A DNA stretch of 64,000 nt, from NCBI RefSeq assembly GCF_003387075.1, contig NZ_QUMQ01000001.1:5704001-5768000 (forward strand). Reading direction: 5' to 3'. Every line of letters begins with the position of its first letter. Position 1 is the first letter of the stretch. The DNA is from Asanoa ferruginea (GTDB lineage Bacteria > Actinomycetota > Actinomycetes > Mycobacteriales > Micromonosporaceae). The notes under the pieces were generated by a model. That model was not told the DNA's origin, did no database searches, and saw only the letters and a list, made by a program, of their open reading frames with translations. A program made the position numbers and the translations under genes. Below are positions 52,023-61,267 of the stretch, piece by piece.

Positions 52023-52710
52023 GCCCGAACGCCTCCCGGCGGAGCATCTGGACGAGCGTCGGGGCGCCAACGGAGGTGGTGACCGCGACGTTCCTGCGGA
52101 TCCACTCGGTGCTCGTGGCCTGGGCGAGCATGCTCGCGGCGAGGTCGATCCGGCTGGTGAAGATGCCGTCGGCCCGGTCTTCGCGCAACTCGTAAGGACT
52201 CACCGACGCGGCGTCGAAGAGGCCCGACGGGCGCAGCACCGTCCAGTCCAGGTCGCTGTCGCGCAGAAACCGTTCCATCCGGCGCATGTCGGCGTAGGTC
52301 GTGCGGCCGATCGTCGCCGTCACCAGCGGCTGTATCACCCGATTGAGCAGGAATCCGCCTTCCGCGTGGTGGCTCGGCTCGGTGGCACTGGAGCTGACCG
52401 CGATCAACCGTTTGATCCCGTGCCGCGACATCGCGCCCGCGATGTTGGCGATGCCGGCGCTGTAGACCGTGATCGGCTTTCGGGTGAACGGCACGCCCAG
52501 GGTCGACAGCACCACGTCGGCGCCCTCGACCGCCCAGGTGACCGCGTCTTTGTCCAGGACGTCGATCCCCTCGACGACGAGCCGGCCGCCGGCCAACGGG
52601 AAGTCGCGCGGATGCCGCGTCGCTGCCACGACCAGATGCCCGGCGGCGAGCGCCTCGCGGACCAGGAGCCGGCCGGTCGCCCCGTTAGCGCCGAACACAA
52701 CCAATTTCAT
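52015..52710 (-). CDS. NmrA-like NAD(P)-dependent oxidoreductase/epimerase
   Basis: 231 aa. N-terminal dinucleotide motif GANGATGR and the atypical SDR segment SSSATEPSH mark an NmrA/SDR protein that may bind NADP without classic dehydrogenase activity. ATG 52710 has GGAG upstream. It is the presumed COE target of the ECF41 factor with which it overlaps, and an ECF41-like promoter lies just upstream. Confidence 0.87.
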   Translation of the reverse strand: MKLVVFGANGATGRLLVREALAAGHLVVAATRHPRDFPLAGGRLVVEGIDVLDKDAVTWAVEGADVVLSTLGVPFTRKPITVYSAGIANIAGAMSRHGIKRLIAVSSSATEPSHHAEGGFLLNRVIQPLVTATIGRTTYADMRRMERFLRDSDLDWTVLRPSGLFDAASVSPYELREDRADGIFTSRIDLAASMLAQATSTEWIRRNVAVTTSVGAPTLVQMLRREAFGRD

Positions 52711-52763
52711 CAAAGGCTCCCTCGGGTACGGGCCGGCGCGCTCATCGCCGGCCTCGTATCCCT

Positions 52764-52790
52764 GTCGGATCCCGGGGCGAGAACGTGACA
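52764..52790 (-). promoter_or_regulatory. ECF41-type promoter
   Basis: On the minus strand TGTCACG, 16 nt, CGAC. This matches the ECF41 consensus (TGTCACA, about 16 nt, CGTC) with one change in each half and points at the oxidoreductase-sigma operon. Confidence 0.6.
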
Positions 52791-52792
52791 GG

Positions 52793-52942
52793 TCAGCTGG
52801 AGACGGCCTCGCGCGGCCTGGTCTTGGCGTCGCCTTCACGGGCGGCCTCGGCGGCTTGGCGGGGGCTCTCCGGTGCGGGCGCCGGCGATTCCCTGGACAG
52901 GAACGCCTGGATCAGCGCCGCGCGGTAGGCGTCGGTGCACAT
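52793..52942 (-). CDS. Possible small protein after the VOC gene
   Basis: 49 aa, ATG 8 bp after the VOC stop; begins MCTDAYRAALIQAFLSRE and ends in an Ala/Pro/Arg-rich tail. No family recognised. It is supported only by position and an open frame. Confidence 0.35.
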   Translation of the reverse strand: MCTDAYRAALIQAFLSRESPAPAPESPRQAAEAAREGDAKTRPREAVSS

Positions 52943-52950
52943 GGCCGCAC

Positions 52951-53361
52951 TCAGCGCCGTTCCTGGATGCGGACGAGGTTGCCGGCCGGGTCGCGGAACG
53001 CGCAGTCGCGGATCCCGTAGGGCTGGTCGGTCGGCTCCTGGATGACCTCGGCGCCGCTGTCTCGCACCCGCCCGAAGGTGTCGTCGAGCTCCTTGCTGGC
53101 CAGCAGGATCCAGCCGTAGGTGCCCTTCGCCATCATCTGGCTGATCACCCGGCGCTCCTCGTCGGTGACGCCGGGGTCGACGGCCGGCGGCGCCAGCAGG
53201 ATCGACGTGTCGGGCTGGCCGGCGGGGCCCACCGTGATCCAGCGCATCGTGCCCTGGCCGACGTCGTTGCGGACCTCGAACCCGAGCGCGTCGCGATAGA
53301 AGGCCAGCGAGGCCTCCGGGTCGATGTGCGGTAGCGCGGTCGCGTGAATGCTGACATCCAT
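52951..53361 (-). CDS. VOC-family (glyoxalase-like) protein
   Basis: 136 aa. PEASLAFYRDALGFEVRND and the late CAFRDPAGNLVRIQE are the VOC module ends. Members include resistance proteins and dioxygenases; no metal-site assignment is made. Same direction as the ECF41 operon but separated from it by that operon's promoter. Confidence 0.85.
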   Translation of the reverse strand: MDVSIHATALPHIDPEASLAFYRDALGFEVRNDVGQGTMRWITVGPAGQPDTSILLAPPAVDPGVTDEERRVISQMMAKGTYGWILLASKELDDTFGRVRDSGAEVIQEPTDQPYGIRDCAFRDPAGNLVRIQERR

Positions 53362-53421
53362 GCTGCTCAGCCTAGTTGCGGCCGGGCGCGGACCGCTTCT
53401 CGATTCCTGACCGGGTGAGGG

Positions 53422-54540
53422 TCAGACAGAGCGCAGGTCGAGGGTGTGCCAGGTGATGCGCCCGAGGGCGTTGGTGGACCACCACAGGACGCCGGCCCGG
53501 TAGGACACGCTGGCGGCGGCCTCGGTGACCAGCACGGTGCGGCCCGCGCGGAGGTCGTAGACGAGCAGCCGCTGCCCGCCGATCGCGGCCCCGATGGTGG
53601 TGGAGTCCGCGGCGAGGATCTCGAAGCGGTCCAGCGGTGCCACCTCGACGATCGCGGCGGTGGCGCCGTCGTCGGCCACCCGCTTCCGGTCCGATCCGTC
53701 GGGCCGGATCAGCTCGGTGCGGGCCGGGGCGTCGCCGGACAGCACATACACCCGGCACCAGGCGGGCCCGCACTGGTCCAGTTCGTCACCGCCGGCGTCC
53801 ACGTCGACCGTGTCGCCGGTGTCGATGCGGCGGAGCTGGGCCCGGCCGTCGTGGCTGGGGCTGACCAGCCAGGGCCAACCGGACAGGGCCCACTCGCCGG
53901 GCTCGGTGCGGACCAGCACCGGCCCGCCGTCGACGGGCACCGACCGCACTTCTGTCGCCGGGTCGCCGCCGGATGCCCGAGCGATCCAGTAGAGCCGGCC
54001 GGAGTCGGCGACGATGTCGTGATCCGAACCGGGGAACACCGCCCAGCCGGTGTCGTCGGTGATCTTCCGCGGCGCGCCACCCGCCAGGTCGGCCCGCCAC
54101 AGGCTGGTGCGCACCGACTTGTCCGCGCCGGTGACCGACTCGGCCCACACCAACTGGCCTGAGACGGAGGTGAAGCCGGCGAACTGGGGAGCTGTCCCCA
54201 CCGGGAGTTGGCGCAGGATCCGGACTGTGCCATCGGCGGCCCGGAGCACCAGGCGAACCGCCCGGCCAGCCTTGTCGAGCGCCGTGCCGGCCGACACGTG
54301 GTCGTCGACGAAATAGTCGGGGTTGTAGGGGACGCCGTCCTTCAACGCACCCGGAAGGTCCGCGCGGCGGGCGTTGGGCCACACCGCGTCGACGGGCGGT
54401 GGGGGCGGCTTCGGTGTGCGGGCCTGGTTGGGCGTGGTCGCGAGGAGTGCGGCGCCGGCGGCCAGCGCGGCGACCAGCCCGGGCAGGCGCCGAACCAGCG
54501 GCCGTCGCCACCACGACGACGACCGCGGGTCCGATCCCAT
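53422..54540 (-). CDS. Secreted/membrane-anchored beta-propeller-like protein
   Basis: 372 aa. An N-terminal signal or anchor (PLVRRLPGLVAALAAGAALLA) precedes a Pro-rich linker and TolB-like repeats. Conserved blocks TAPQFAGFTSVSGQLVWAES, DGGPVLVR and CGPAWCRVYVLSGD recur in the gene at 63119, its paralog in this window. No enzyme motif. Follows PhoX with a 17-bp gap in the same direction. Confidence 0.65.
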   Translation of the reverse strand: MGSDPRSSSWWRRPLVRRLPGLVAALAAGAALLATTPNQARTPKPPPPPVDAVWPNARRADLPGALKDGVPYNPDYFVDDHVSAGTALDKAGRAVRLVLRAADGTVRILRQLPVGTAPQFAGFTSVSGQLVWAESVTGADKSVRTSLWRADLAGGAPRKITDDTGWAVFPGSDHDIVADSGRLYWIARASGGDPATEVRSVPVDGGPVLVRTEPGEWALSGWPWLVSPSHDGRAQLRRIDTGDTVDVDAGGDELDQCGPAWCRVYVLSGDAPARTELIRPDGSDRKRVADDGATAAIVEVAPLDRFEILAADSTTIGAAIGGQRLLVYDLRAGRTVLVTEAAASVSYRAGVLWWSTNALGRITWHTLDLRSV

Positions 54541-54557
54541 GCCGGCAACCGTAGCCG

Positions 54558-56063
54558 TCAGCCGAGGTAGTGCTCCCAGGGGCCGGTGATGGCCAGCGTG
54601 ATCCCGGGAAGCTGGATGTTGACGAACAGCACCCGGCCGTCGGGCGAGAACGTCGGCCCGGTGAACTCCGAGTAGGTCGGCGAACCGTTGGACGTGCCGT
54701 TGCTGAGCATGTTGCGGGCGATCGCGTAGGTCGGGCCGCCCGGCACCGAGCTGAGCACGTGGGAGGCCCGCAGGCCGTCTTCGGCCAGCACGAGCGTGCC
54801 CCACGGCGTCACGGTCACGTTGTCGGGGCCGTCGAAGGTCAGATCCGCGAAGCGCGGGAACGGGCCCTCGGTCTCCGCCGCGCCCGGGTTGTGCGGGAAG
54901 TAGGTGACCAGCGTGATGGTCTGGTCGGAGTAGTCGTAGAACCACACCATGCCGTCGTGCTTGGTCGCGTCGGCCGGCAGGTCGTTGGCGCCGAAGGCGA
55001 AGCTGTTGACGATGTAGCAGCCCTTGCCGTTGCTCCAGACACCCTCGAACTTCTTGCCCCGGGTGACCGTGCCGTCGGCGAACTGGCTGCGGGTCGGGGT
55101 GGTCCGGGCGTCGCGGTCGGCGACCGGCGTCCAGGTCACCTTGAACGGCCGGCCGAGCTGCGCCGAGGTGAGGTAGGCGACGTCGGGGAGGATGCTGCCG
55201 TCGTCGAGCCGGATCTGCATCGCCTCGAGTGTGCCGGCGGTGTCGCTGAGCCGGTTGGCCAGCCCCGATCCGAGGTGCACGTTGCGGGGCGCGGTCCAAC
55301 GGTAGAACAGGCCGTTGGGCCCGCTGGCGTCCTCGGACAGGTAGACGTGCTTGAGGTTGGGCTCGACGGCGAGCGCCTCGTGCTCGAAGCGGCCGAAGGC
55401 TTTGATCGGTTTGGGCAGTTGGTGCTTCGAGTCGCTCTGGAGCACCTCGAACACGTAGCCGTGGTCCTGCTGGTAGACACCGGTCTGGCCGGCCGCCGAC
55501 CAGGTGGCGCCGGCGTTGATGAACGTCTCCTCGCAGGTCAGCCAGGTGCCCCAGGGTGTGACGCCGCCGGCGCAGTTGCGCACCGTGCCGGAGATGCCGA
55601 CCCACTCGGCGATCCGCTTGCCGTTGCGGTCGGTGGTGAGCACGGTGCAACCGCTCGCGTTGACCGCACCCGCGTCGTAGACGGTGCCGGCGATGTGCGG
55701 CACGCCATACGTCGCCATGTGTGGGGTCAGCTCGTGGTTCTGGATGATCGTGAGCCGGTCGCGGCTCGCCTCGACGACGCCGGTTCCGTCGTGGAAGGCC
55801 GGCGTCTTGCCCTGGCCGTCGGTCAGCTCGGTGACGCCCTCGCGGGTGACGATCCGGTAGGAGAAGCCGGCGGGCAGCGCCAGGATGCCGTCGGGGTCGT
55901 CCTGCAACGGCGGGAACGGGCGGCCGCCGTCGGGCGAGCCGTGGGAACCGTGCGACGACGACGCCGCGGCCGGCTCGGCGAGGGTGGGCAGCACCCCCGC
56001 GACGCTCAGCCCTACACCGGCGGCGGCACCGCCGCTCAACACCTGTCGACGAGAGATGGTCAT
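54558..56063 (-). CDS. PhoX-like (DUF839) phosphatase, Tat-exported
   Basis: 501 aa. The Tat signal SRRQVLSGGAAAGVGLSVAG is at the N-terminus. The mature protein has PhoX marks such as IIQNHELTPH, GGVTPWGTWLTCEE, GRFEHEALAVEP and YLSEDASGPNG, which carry the Fe/Ca ligands in PhoX. It should release phosphate from phosphoesters outside the cell. A PHO-box-like set of repeats lies upstream. Confidence 0.88.
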   Translation of the reverse strand: MTISRRQVLSGGAAAGVGLSVAGVLPTLAEPAAASSSHGSHGSPDGGRPFPPLQDDPDGILALPAGFSYRIVTREGVTELTDGQGKTPAFHDGTGVVEASRDRLTIIQNHELTPHMATYGVPHIAGTVYDAGAVNASGCTVLTTDRNGKRIAEWVGISGTVRNCAGGVTPWGTWLTCEETFINAGATWSAAGQTGVYQQDHGYVFEVLQSDSKHQLPKPIKAFGRFEHEALAVEPNLKHVYLSEDASGPNGLFYRWTAPRNVHLGSGLANRLSDTAGTLEAMQIRLDDGSILPDVAYLTSAQLGRPFKVTWTPVADRDARTTPTRSQFADGTVTRGKKFEGVWSNGKGCYIVNSFAFGANDLPADATKHDGMVWFYDYSDQTITLVTYFPHNPGAAETEGPFPRFADLTFDGPDNVTVTPWGTLVLAEDGLRASHVLSSVPGGPTYAIARNMLSNGTSNGSPTYSEFTGPTFSPDGRVLFVNIQLPGITLAITGPWEHYLG

Positions 56064-56126
56064 GGTCGGACGCTCCTGAATGAGGAGGGCATGCGCAACG
56101 CATGAGTACGCAAGGATTCTGCGAGT

Positions 56127-56159
56127 GTCCGGTGGACAGTGGGCAAACTGCCACTGAAC
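56127..56159 (-). promoter_or_regulatory. Candidate PHO box
   Basis: On the minus strand three 11-bp units begin GTTCAGTG, GTTTGCCC and GTCCACCG, each near the Streptomyces PHO-box core GTTCACCC. Confidence 0.35.
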
Positions 56160-56254
56160 ACTGCCCGGCCCAGGTCAGGGCCAATTCGGAATGATAACCA
56201 TCTGCGCATATGATGATAGGGCCGCCGCACATTGACGACCGGAGGAAAGTCCTG

Positions 56255-56659
56255 GTGAACGGGTCGAGGCCGGTGGCCAGTCGCACGACGCGGCAGCGCA
56301 CCGAGGTCATCGCGCTGCTCAATGAGGTCAACGACTTTCTCACCGCGCAGCAACTGCACGGGCTGCTCCGGGAGCGGGGCGCCAAAGTGGGTCTGACGAC
56401 CGTCTACCGCACGCTGCAACTCCTGGTCGACGCCGGCGAGGTCGACGCGACCAGGCTGCCCGACGGTGAGCAACTCTTCCGGCAGTGCTCCCGGTCGCGG
56501 CACCATCATCACCTGGTGTGCCGGATGTGTGGCCGGACGGTCGAGATCGAAGGGCCGGCCATGGAGCGGTGGGCAGAGAAGGTCGCCGACCAGCACGGCT
56601 ACACCGACGTGGCGCACACGCTGGAACTCTTCGGCACCTGCTCGACCTGCGCCCGGTAG
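56255..56659 (+). CDS. zur: Zinc uptake regulator, Fur family
   Basis: 134 aa from GTG 56255 with GGAGGAAAG upstream. It closely follows actinobacterial Zur: TRQRTEVIALLNEVNDF, VGLTTVYRTLQLL (recognition helix), the HHHHLVC zinc site and two CxxC pairs (CRMC, CSTC). With zinc it would repress uptake genes. Two Zur-box matches upstream of znuA in this window are likely targets. An AT-rich patch at 56190-56219 may hold its own operator, but I see no clear box. Confidence 0.92.
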   Translation: MNGSRPVASRTTRQRTEVIALLNEVNDFLTAQQLHGLLRERGAKVGLTTVYRTLQLLVDAGEVDATRLPDGEQLFRQCSRSRHHHHLVCRMCGRTVEIEGPAMERWAEKVADQHGYTDVAHTLELFGTCSTCAR

Positions 56660-56664
56660 CGGTC

Positions 56665-56925
56665 ATGGCGGCTGACGTCGAGTGGCCCGAGGACCTGCCG
56701 GCCCCGGCGGGCGCGAAACGCGGCCTGTCGACGCTGACCGGCACCGTCACCACCGGGGTCGAGTCACGCTGCCTGCTGATCAACGGGTTCCTGCTGATCG
56801 GCGGTGACCGGTCGGTGCTGAGGCCCGGCGCCCGGGTCACCGTCACAGGCCGGGTCGACCGCTCCGTGGTCACCACCTGCCAGCAGGGCACCCCGTTCGT
56901 GGTGACCAGCGCGGCGCCGGCATAA
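56665..56925 (+). CDS. Small hypothetical protein, OB-fold-like
   Basis: 86 aa, 5 bp after zur. The strand-rich pattern LTGTVTTGVESRCLLI, PGARVTVTGRV and TPFVVTSAAP is like a minimal OB fold. No family named. Likely co-transcribed with zur. Confidence 0.65.
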   Translation: MAADVEWPEDLPAPAGAKRGLSTLTGTVTTGVESRCLLINGFLLIGGDRSVLRPGARVTVTGRVDRSVVTTCQQGTPFVVTSAAPA

Positions 56926-56959
56926 GCGAAGCCCGCCCACAATCGTGGACGGGCTTCGC
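56926..56959. terminator. Bidirectional stem-loop terminator
   Basis: GCGAAGCCCG pairs perfectly with CGGGCTTCGC; after one mismatch a further 4 bp close an AATC loop. It sits directly between the convergent zur operon and the subtilase gene. Confidence 0.8.
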
Positions 56960-56973
56960 GGGTCGTACGGGTG

Positions 56974-59900
56974 TTACGGGATCACGGTGCCGATGTCCAC
57001 GTTGCTGCGGCCGACGACCGCGCCCTCGTCCGTGACGATCCGCAGCTCACCGAAGAGCTGCCGACCGGGGGCGGGGGTGGACAGGGCCGTCACCGCACCG
57101 GTGATCGACGCCGACCCGCCGTAGGGCAGGTCGATGGTCGTCGCCGGCGCCGAGACCGAGCCCAGCGTGGGGGAGTAGAAGACGTCGCGATAGTCGTATT
57201 CGGTGGTTCCCGCGGGAACCGCGTATCCGGCAATCTCGACTTCGTACACCCCGGCCTCCGGGTTGGCGATCGACACGGCTTCCTCCGAGTCGCCGTCGGC
57301 GGACTGCCCGACAACGGCGCCGTCGTGCCGCACCGTGAGGTCGAGGTCGGCGCCGAGGTCGCTGGTGTTGCCGATCGCGACATCGAGCCGCGACGCCCCG
57401 GCCGGCACCTCCACCTCGTAGGTCTGCACCTCCTGGTCGGCGATGGTCGGCCGCTGCACCAGCGCGCTGCCCAGCGGACCGCCCTGCCCCGCCACCTTGA
57501 CCGGGCCGAACACGTTCTTCAGCGACCAGGTCACCGGAGTGGCCACGCCGGCCGTCACAGACGGCAGTTCGACCTGGGCCGGGTCCACCGTCACACCCTG
57601 GATGCGGGCGGTCAGATGGAACGGGTTCTCGAGCGTCGGCGAGGTCCGTCGGGAGTCGACTTCCAGCTCCCACACCCCCGGCATCGGGTCTTCGTAGGAC
57701 CGCTCGTCCGGCTTACAGGCGACCGGATCCGAGAAGTTGATGTAGCAGGCCCCGCTCGCGGTGTCGTCGACCGGCACACCCACCGGGTTGATCGCGATGA
57801 ACCGTGCCATCGAACCGGCGGTCAGCACGGAGAGGTTGACCTGCAACGCCTTCGCACCCTCGGGAACGGTGACGAAGTAGGTCGTGAAGTTGTTCCGGTC
57901 GACCGAGCCGGTGGCGGAGAACGAGAAATCCTTCTTCGCCGGCGCGTTGGAGATCACGATGGTGTTCAGGAACTCGAAGTCGACACCCAGCGTCTTCGGG
58001 TCGTCGACCCGCATGATCGCGCTGTGCGCGCCCTCACCACCGCGAGTCTCGACGGTGAAGGTCACCGTCTTGTTGAGCGGCAGGATCAGGTTCTTCGGCG
58101 CGTTGCGGTAGAACCCGTCGTCACCGACCCAGCTCACCGCGTGCTTGATGTCGCCGGCCGGCCCGGAGGTCCGGGTGAGCTTCACCGTGTAGGACTTCTT
58201 GTCGTCGGCGCGCTGCCCGCCCTGGCCGACGGCGCACCGGTTGTAGATGCCCGAGCCCTTGTCAGGGGTGGCAAGGAAGTCGGAGATCGGTGTGCAGACC
58301 GGCGCCGTCACCTCGTAGGTCCGGGTCTGCAGCGGCCCCTGTGCGAGCAGGTCCCAGGCGCCCGGGATGTTGAGCTTGCCGTTGCCCTGCGCGTAGGCCG
58401 GCTGGCCGGGGATGAACGACGCCGACGAGGAGATCGCGCGCCGCAGCGCCGCCGGGGTCGCCGTCTTGCCGGTGGCCTTCGCCGCCGACAGGAGCAGCGC
58501 GACGCCGCCGGCCGTCTGCGGTGACGCCATCGAGGTGCCGTTCATCATCTGGTAGCCGGGCGGCAACTGGTAGCCCGCTTCGGCGACCGAGACACCGGGC
58601 TGCCACAACGGCGTGGTCGAGATCGCCGAGCCGGGAGCGGTGATGGTCGGCTTGAACCCACCATCCTCGCGGGGACCCCGCGACGAGAAGTTGAAGAGCT
58701 GGTAGGGAACCCGGGTCACGGAGCCGTAGTTGGCGAGCCAGGTCTCCTTGCTGACGCCGGCCGCAGCGGCGATGACATCGTTGGCGACGCCGGGGTCACC
58801 GACGGTGTTGACGCCAGGGCCGCTGTTGCCGGCCGAGAGGACCAGCTGCACGCCGAAGTCCTTGATCAGCCGGTCGTAGAGCTGGGCGCGGGCGTTGTTG
58901 CCGTCGTTGAGGGCCGGCAGGCCGCCGATCGACATGTTGACGACGTCGACGTGCCGGTTGACGACCAGCTCGATCATGCCGTCGCTCAGGGCCGCTGCCG
59001 TGCAGCCGCCGCCCCAGGTGCAGGCGCGAGCAGACACGATCTTGGCGCCGGGAGCCTGGCCGTCGAGGTTGTCGTTGCCGAACATGTTGTTCGCGGCGGT
59101 GATGCCGGCGACGTGCGAACCGTGCGCGTCTTCGATGATGCCGATGTTGACGAAGTCGGTGGCGGCCGGTGCCCCGATGGGCGTGCCGTCGACGTCCTCG
59201 CGGTATTCGACGACGAACGGCATCTGCTCGCGTACGGCCGTGGCCGGGTTGTCGGTGCCGAAGTGCCCGACCTGGTGGTCCTCGCCGTAGGGACGCATCG
59301 GGCCGCCGTCGTTGCTGAAGTTGCGGTCCTGGTTGACGTCGACCCAGATGTCGTGGCTTGCCGGGTCGTAAAGGATGCCGAAGAGGTCGGTGGTGTCACC
59401 GTCGCGGTTGACATCGCCGCCGGGCGCGCTGCCCTTGGTGATCGTCTCGGCGAACCGGTTGATCTTGAAGGCACCCGCGCGCGGCGCCGTCCACTGGAGA
59501 CCCTGGTAGGTGAACTGCGGCCCGGCGACGTTGGTCACCATGGGGCGCCACGTGCCGTCACCTTCGAACACCGGGTCGGTGGCGGTGAACCAGTCGGTGA
59601 TCTTCCGCTCGCCGGTCGAGGTGGTCTGCAGCGCGGGGGTGTCGAGGTCGACGCCCGCGTCCATGATGCCGATCGTGACGCCTCGGCCGTCCCACGTGGG
59701 GTGCGCCTGCTTGAAGGCGACGGAGCCGGTCTCGCCGGTCGGCATGTAGGGGTTGTCGGCGGGGGTGTCCGCACCGGGCGCGCCGACGGTCGCCGCCTGT
59801 GCGGCGATGTTGGCGCGGGCCGCGGTCGGCTCGGGCTCGGGCATCGGGATGACCTCGTTGAGGTCGACCGCGGAGACGCCGGGCAGCTTGGCCGCCTTCA

Positions 59901-60249
59901 GCACGGAACCGGTTGGCACGCTGGCGCGCAGGTAGCCGACCTGGTCGACTCGCTTGGCCACGGTGCCGCCGAGCTTCTTGAGGGCGCCGGCCACATCGGC
60001 CGACTCGCCCTTGTCGGTGGCGATGATCAGCATTACCGACTTCTCGCCCCGGGCCTTGGCTTGGGTCAGCAGGTCGAGGTCGTGCGAGCCCAGGGTGTCT
60101 GTCGGGCTTTCCTTCAGTGCTGGGCTGGTAGGGCCGGGCTCGGCGTTGGCTGCGGGTAGGCCAACTGCCAACGTCGTGAGGCCGGTCGCCACCGCGGTCG
60201 CGAGCAAGCCGACGAAGACGCGCCGTGGCCAGTTCTGGGGGTTGGTCAC
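56974..60249 (-). CDS. Large secreted subtilisin-like serine protease (S8)
   Basis: 1091 aa from GTG 60249 with GGAGGAACG upstream. Signal peptide to about residue 36, inhibitor I9-like prodomain to about 135, then the catalytic domain with Asp197 (IMDAGVD), His376 (DAHGSHVAG), oxyanion Asn475 and Ser573 (NGTSMASP). The 180-residue gap between Asp and His is long for S8. The C-terminal 450 residues are beta-rich, ending with PPC-like segments. It should act outside the cell. It lies between zur and znuBCA. Confidence 0.9.
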   Translation of the reverse strand: MTNPQNWPRRVFVGLLATAVATGLTTLAVGLPAANAEPGPTSPALKESPTDTLGSHDLDLLTQAKARGEKSVMLIIATDKGESADVAGALKKLGGTVAKRVDQVGYLRASVPTGSVLKAAKLPGVSAVDLNEVIPMPEPEPTAARANIAAQAATVGAPGADTPADNPYMPTGETGSVAFKQAHPTWDGRGVTIGIMDAGVDLDTPALQTTSTGERKITDWFTATDPVFEGDGTWRPMVTNVAGPQFTYQGLQWTAPRAGAFKINRFAETITKGSAPGGDVNRDGDTTDLFGILYDPASHDIWVDVNQDRNFSNDGGPMRPYGEDHQVGHFGTDNPATAVREQMPFVVEYREDVDGTPIGAPAATDFVNIGIIEDAHGSHVAGITAANNMFGNDNLDGQAPGAKIVSARACTWGGGCTAAALSDGMIELVVNRHVDVVNMSIGGLPALNDGNNARAQLYDRLIKDFGVQLVLSAGNSGPGVNTVGDPGVANDVIAAAAGVSKETWLANYGSVTRVPYQLFNFSSRGPREDGGFKPTITAPGSAISTTPLWQPGVSVAEAGYQLPPGYQMMNGTSMASPQTAGGVALLLSAAKATGKTATPAALRRAISSSASFIPGQPAYAQGNGKLNIPGAWDLLAQGPLQTRTYEVTAPVCTPISDFLATPDKGSGIYNRCAVGQGGQRADDKKSYTVKLTRTSGPAGDIKHAVSWVGDDGFYRNAPKNLILPLNKTVTFTVETRGGEGAHSAIMRVDDPKTLGVDFEFLNTIVISNAPAKKDFSFSATGSVDRNNFTTYFVTVPEGAKALQVNLSVLTAGSMARFIAINPVGVPVDDTASGACYINFSDPVACKPDERSYEDPMPGVWELEVDSRRTSPTLENPFHLTARIQGVTVDPAQVELPSVTAGVATPVTWSLKNVFGPVKVAGQGGPLGSALVQRPTIADQEVQTYEVEVPAGASRLDVAIGNTSDLGADLDLTVRHDGAVVGQSADGDSEEAVSIANPEAGVYEVEIAGYAVPAGTTEYDYRDVFYSPTLGSVSAPATTIDLPYGGSASITGAVTALSTPAPGRQLFGELRIVTDEGAVVGRSNVDIGTVIP

Positions 60250-60430
60250 TATCGTTCCTCCGGAGGGAGAACGGCCTGCGACGCAGGCACGTTGATCGCA
60301 TCCTTCGCTTTCGAAACGATGGCTGTCACTACCACCTAACTGGTCGTGACGCTCTCGTGACATTCACGCGTGCGCATCAATGATTGCGCTGGTCAGACGT
60401 TTATCGACATTGTGGACAAAGCGTTTCCGG

Positions 60431-61267
60431 TCAACGCCGGGCACCGGCAATCCGGCAGCCGACGTAGATCAGGAACGAGATCGTGGTGACGTAGGGACTG
60501 ATCGGAATGCTGCTGCCGAGGGCCAGCAGGATGCCGCCGACGACCGAGCTCACCGCGAAACCGACGCTGAGCAGGGTGACCAGCCTCGGGGAGGCGGTTA
60601 TTCGCATCGCCGCCGCGGCGGGCGTGCACACGACGCTGAGCACCAGCAGGGCGCCGACGATCTGCACCGACATCGCGACGGTGAGGCCCAACAGGACCAT
60701 GAACACCGATGACAAAGCCGCCACGGGTACGCCACGCGCGGCCGCGAGTTCCGGATCGGTGCTGGCGAAGGCGAGCGGCCGCCAGATGACCAGCAGCCCG
60801 ACGAGCACCACCGCCGACGTGCCCAGCAGCCAGGACAATTGCGGCGTGTCCACGGCGACGATCTGACCGGTCAGCAGCCCGAACTGGTTCGCCGAGCGTC
60901 CCTTGTAGAGCGCCAGGAAGAGCACGCCCAGGCCGAGCCCGAAGGGCATCAGCACGCCGATGATCGAGTTGCGGTCGCGGGCCCGGCTGCCCAGCAGGCC
61001 GATCACCAGGGCCGCCAGGATCGAGCCGGTCAGCGATCCGACGACCACGTTGGCACCGATCAGCAGCGCGCCGGACGCACCCGCGAACGAGAGTTCGCTG
61101 ATGCTGTGCACCGCGAACGGCATGTCGCGCATCATCACGAAGGTGCTGATCAGCCCCCCGACGACGCCCAGCACGGCACCGGCGATGAGCGAGTTGTGCA
61201 CGAGTGCCAGTAGGGCGCCGTAGTCGCTGAAGTTGAAGACCTGGCCCCAGATCCCGTGGTCAGTCAT
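60431..61267 (-). CDS. znuB: Zinc ABC transporter permease
   Basis: 278 aa, about eight membrane segments of the ABC-3 (ZnuB/TroC) family; SELSFAGASGALLIGAN and VQIVGALLVLSVVCTPAAAA are typical. ATG 61267 overlaps the znuC stop by 8 nt. Last gene of the znuACB operon. A near-palindrome (GCGCATCA/TGATTGCGC, about 60374-60392) follows it. Confidence 0.92.
   Translation of the reverse strand: MTDHGIWGQVFNFSDYGALLALVHNSLIAGAVLGVVGGLISTFVMMRDMPFAVHSISELSFAGASGALLIGANVVVGSLTGSILAALVIGLLGSRARDRNSIIGVLMPFGLGLGVLFLALYKGRSANQFGLLTGQIVAVDTPQLSWLLGTSAVVLVGLLVIWRPLAFASTDPELAAARGVPVAALSSVFMVLLGLTVAMSVQIVGALLVLSVVCTPAAAAMRITASPRLVTLLSVGFAVSSVVGGILLALGSSIPISPYVTTISFLIYVGCRIAGARR

Noticed and set aside
56190-56219. 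Autoregulatory Zur box upstream of zur
   Set aside because: The AT-rich patch ATGATAACCAT is only partly palindromic and does not match the consensus seen upstream of znuA.
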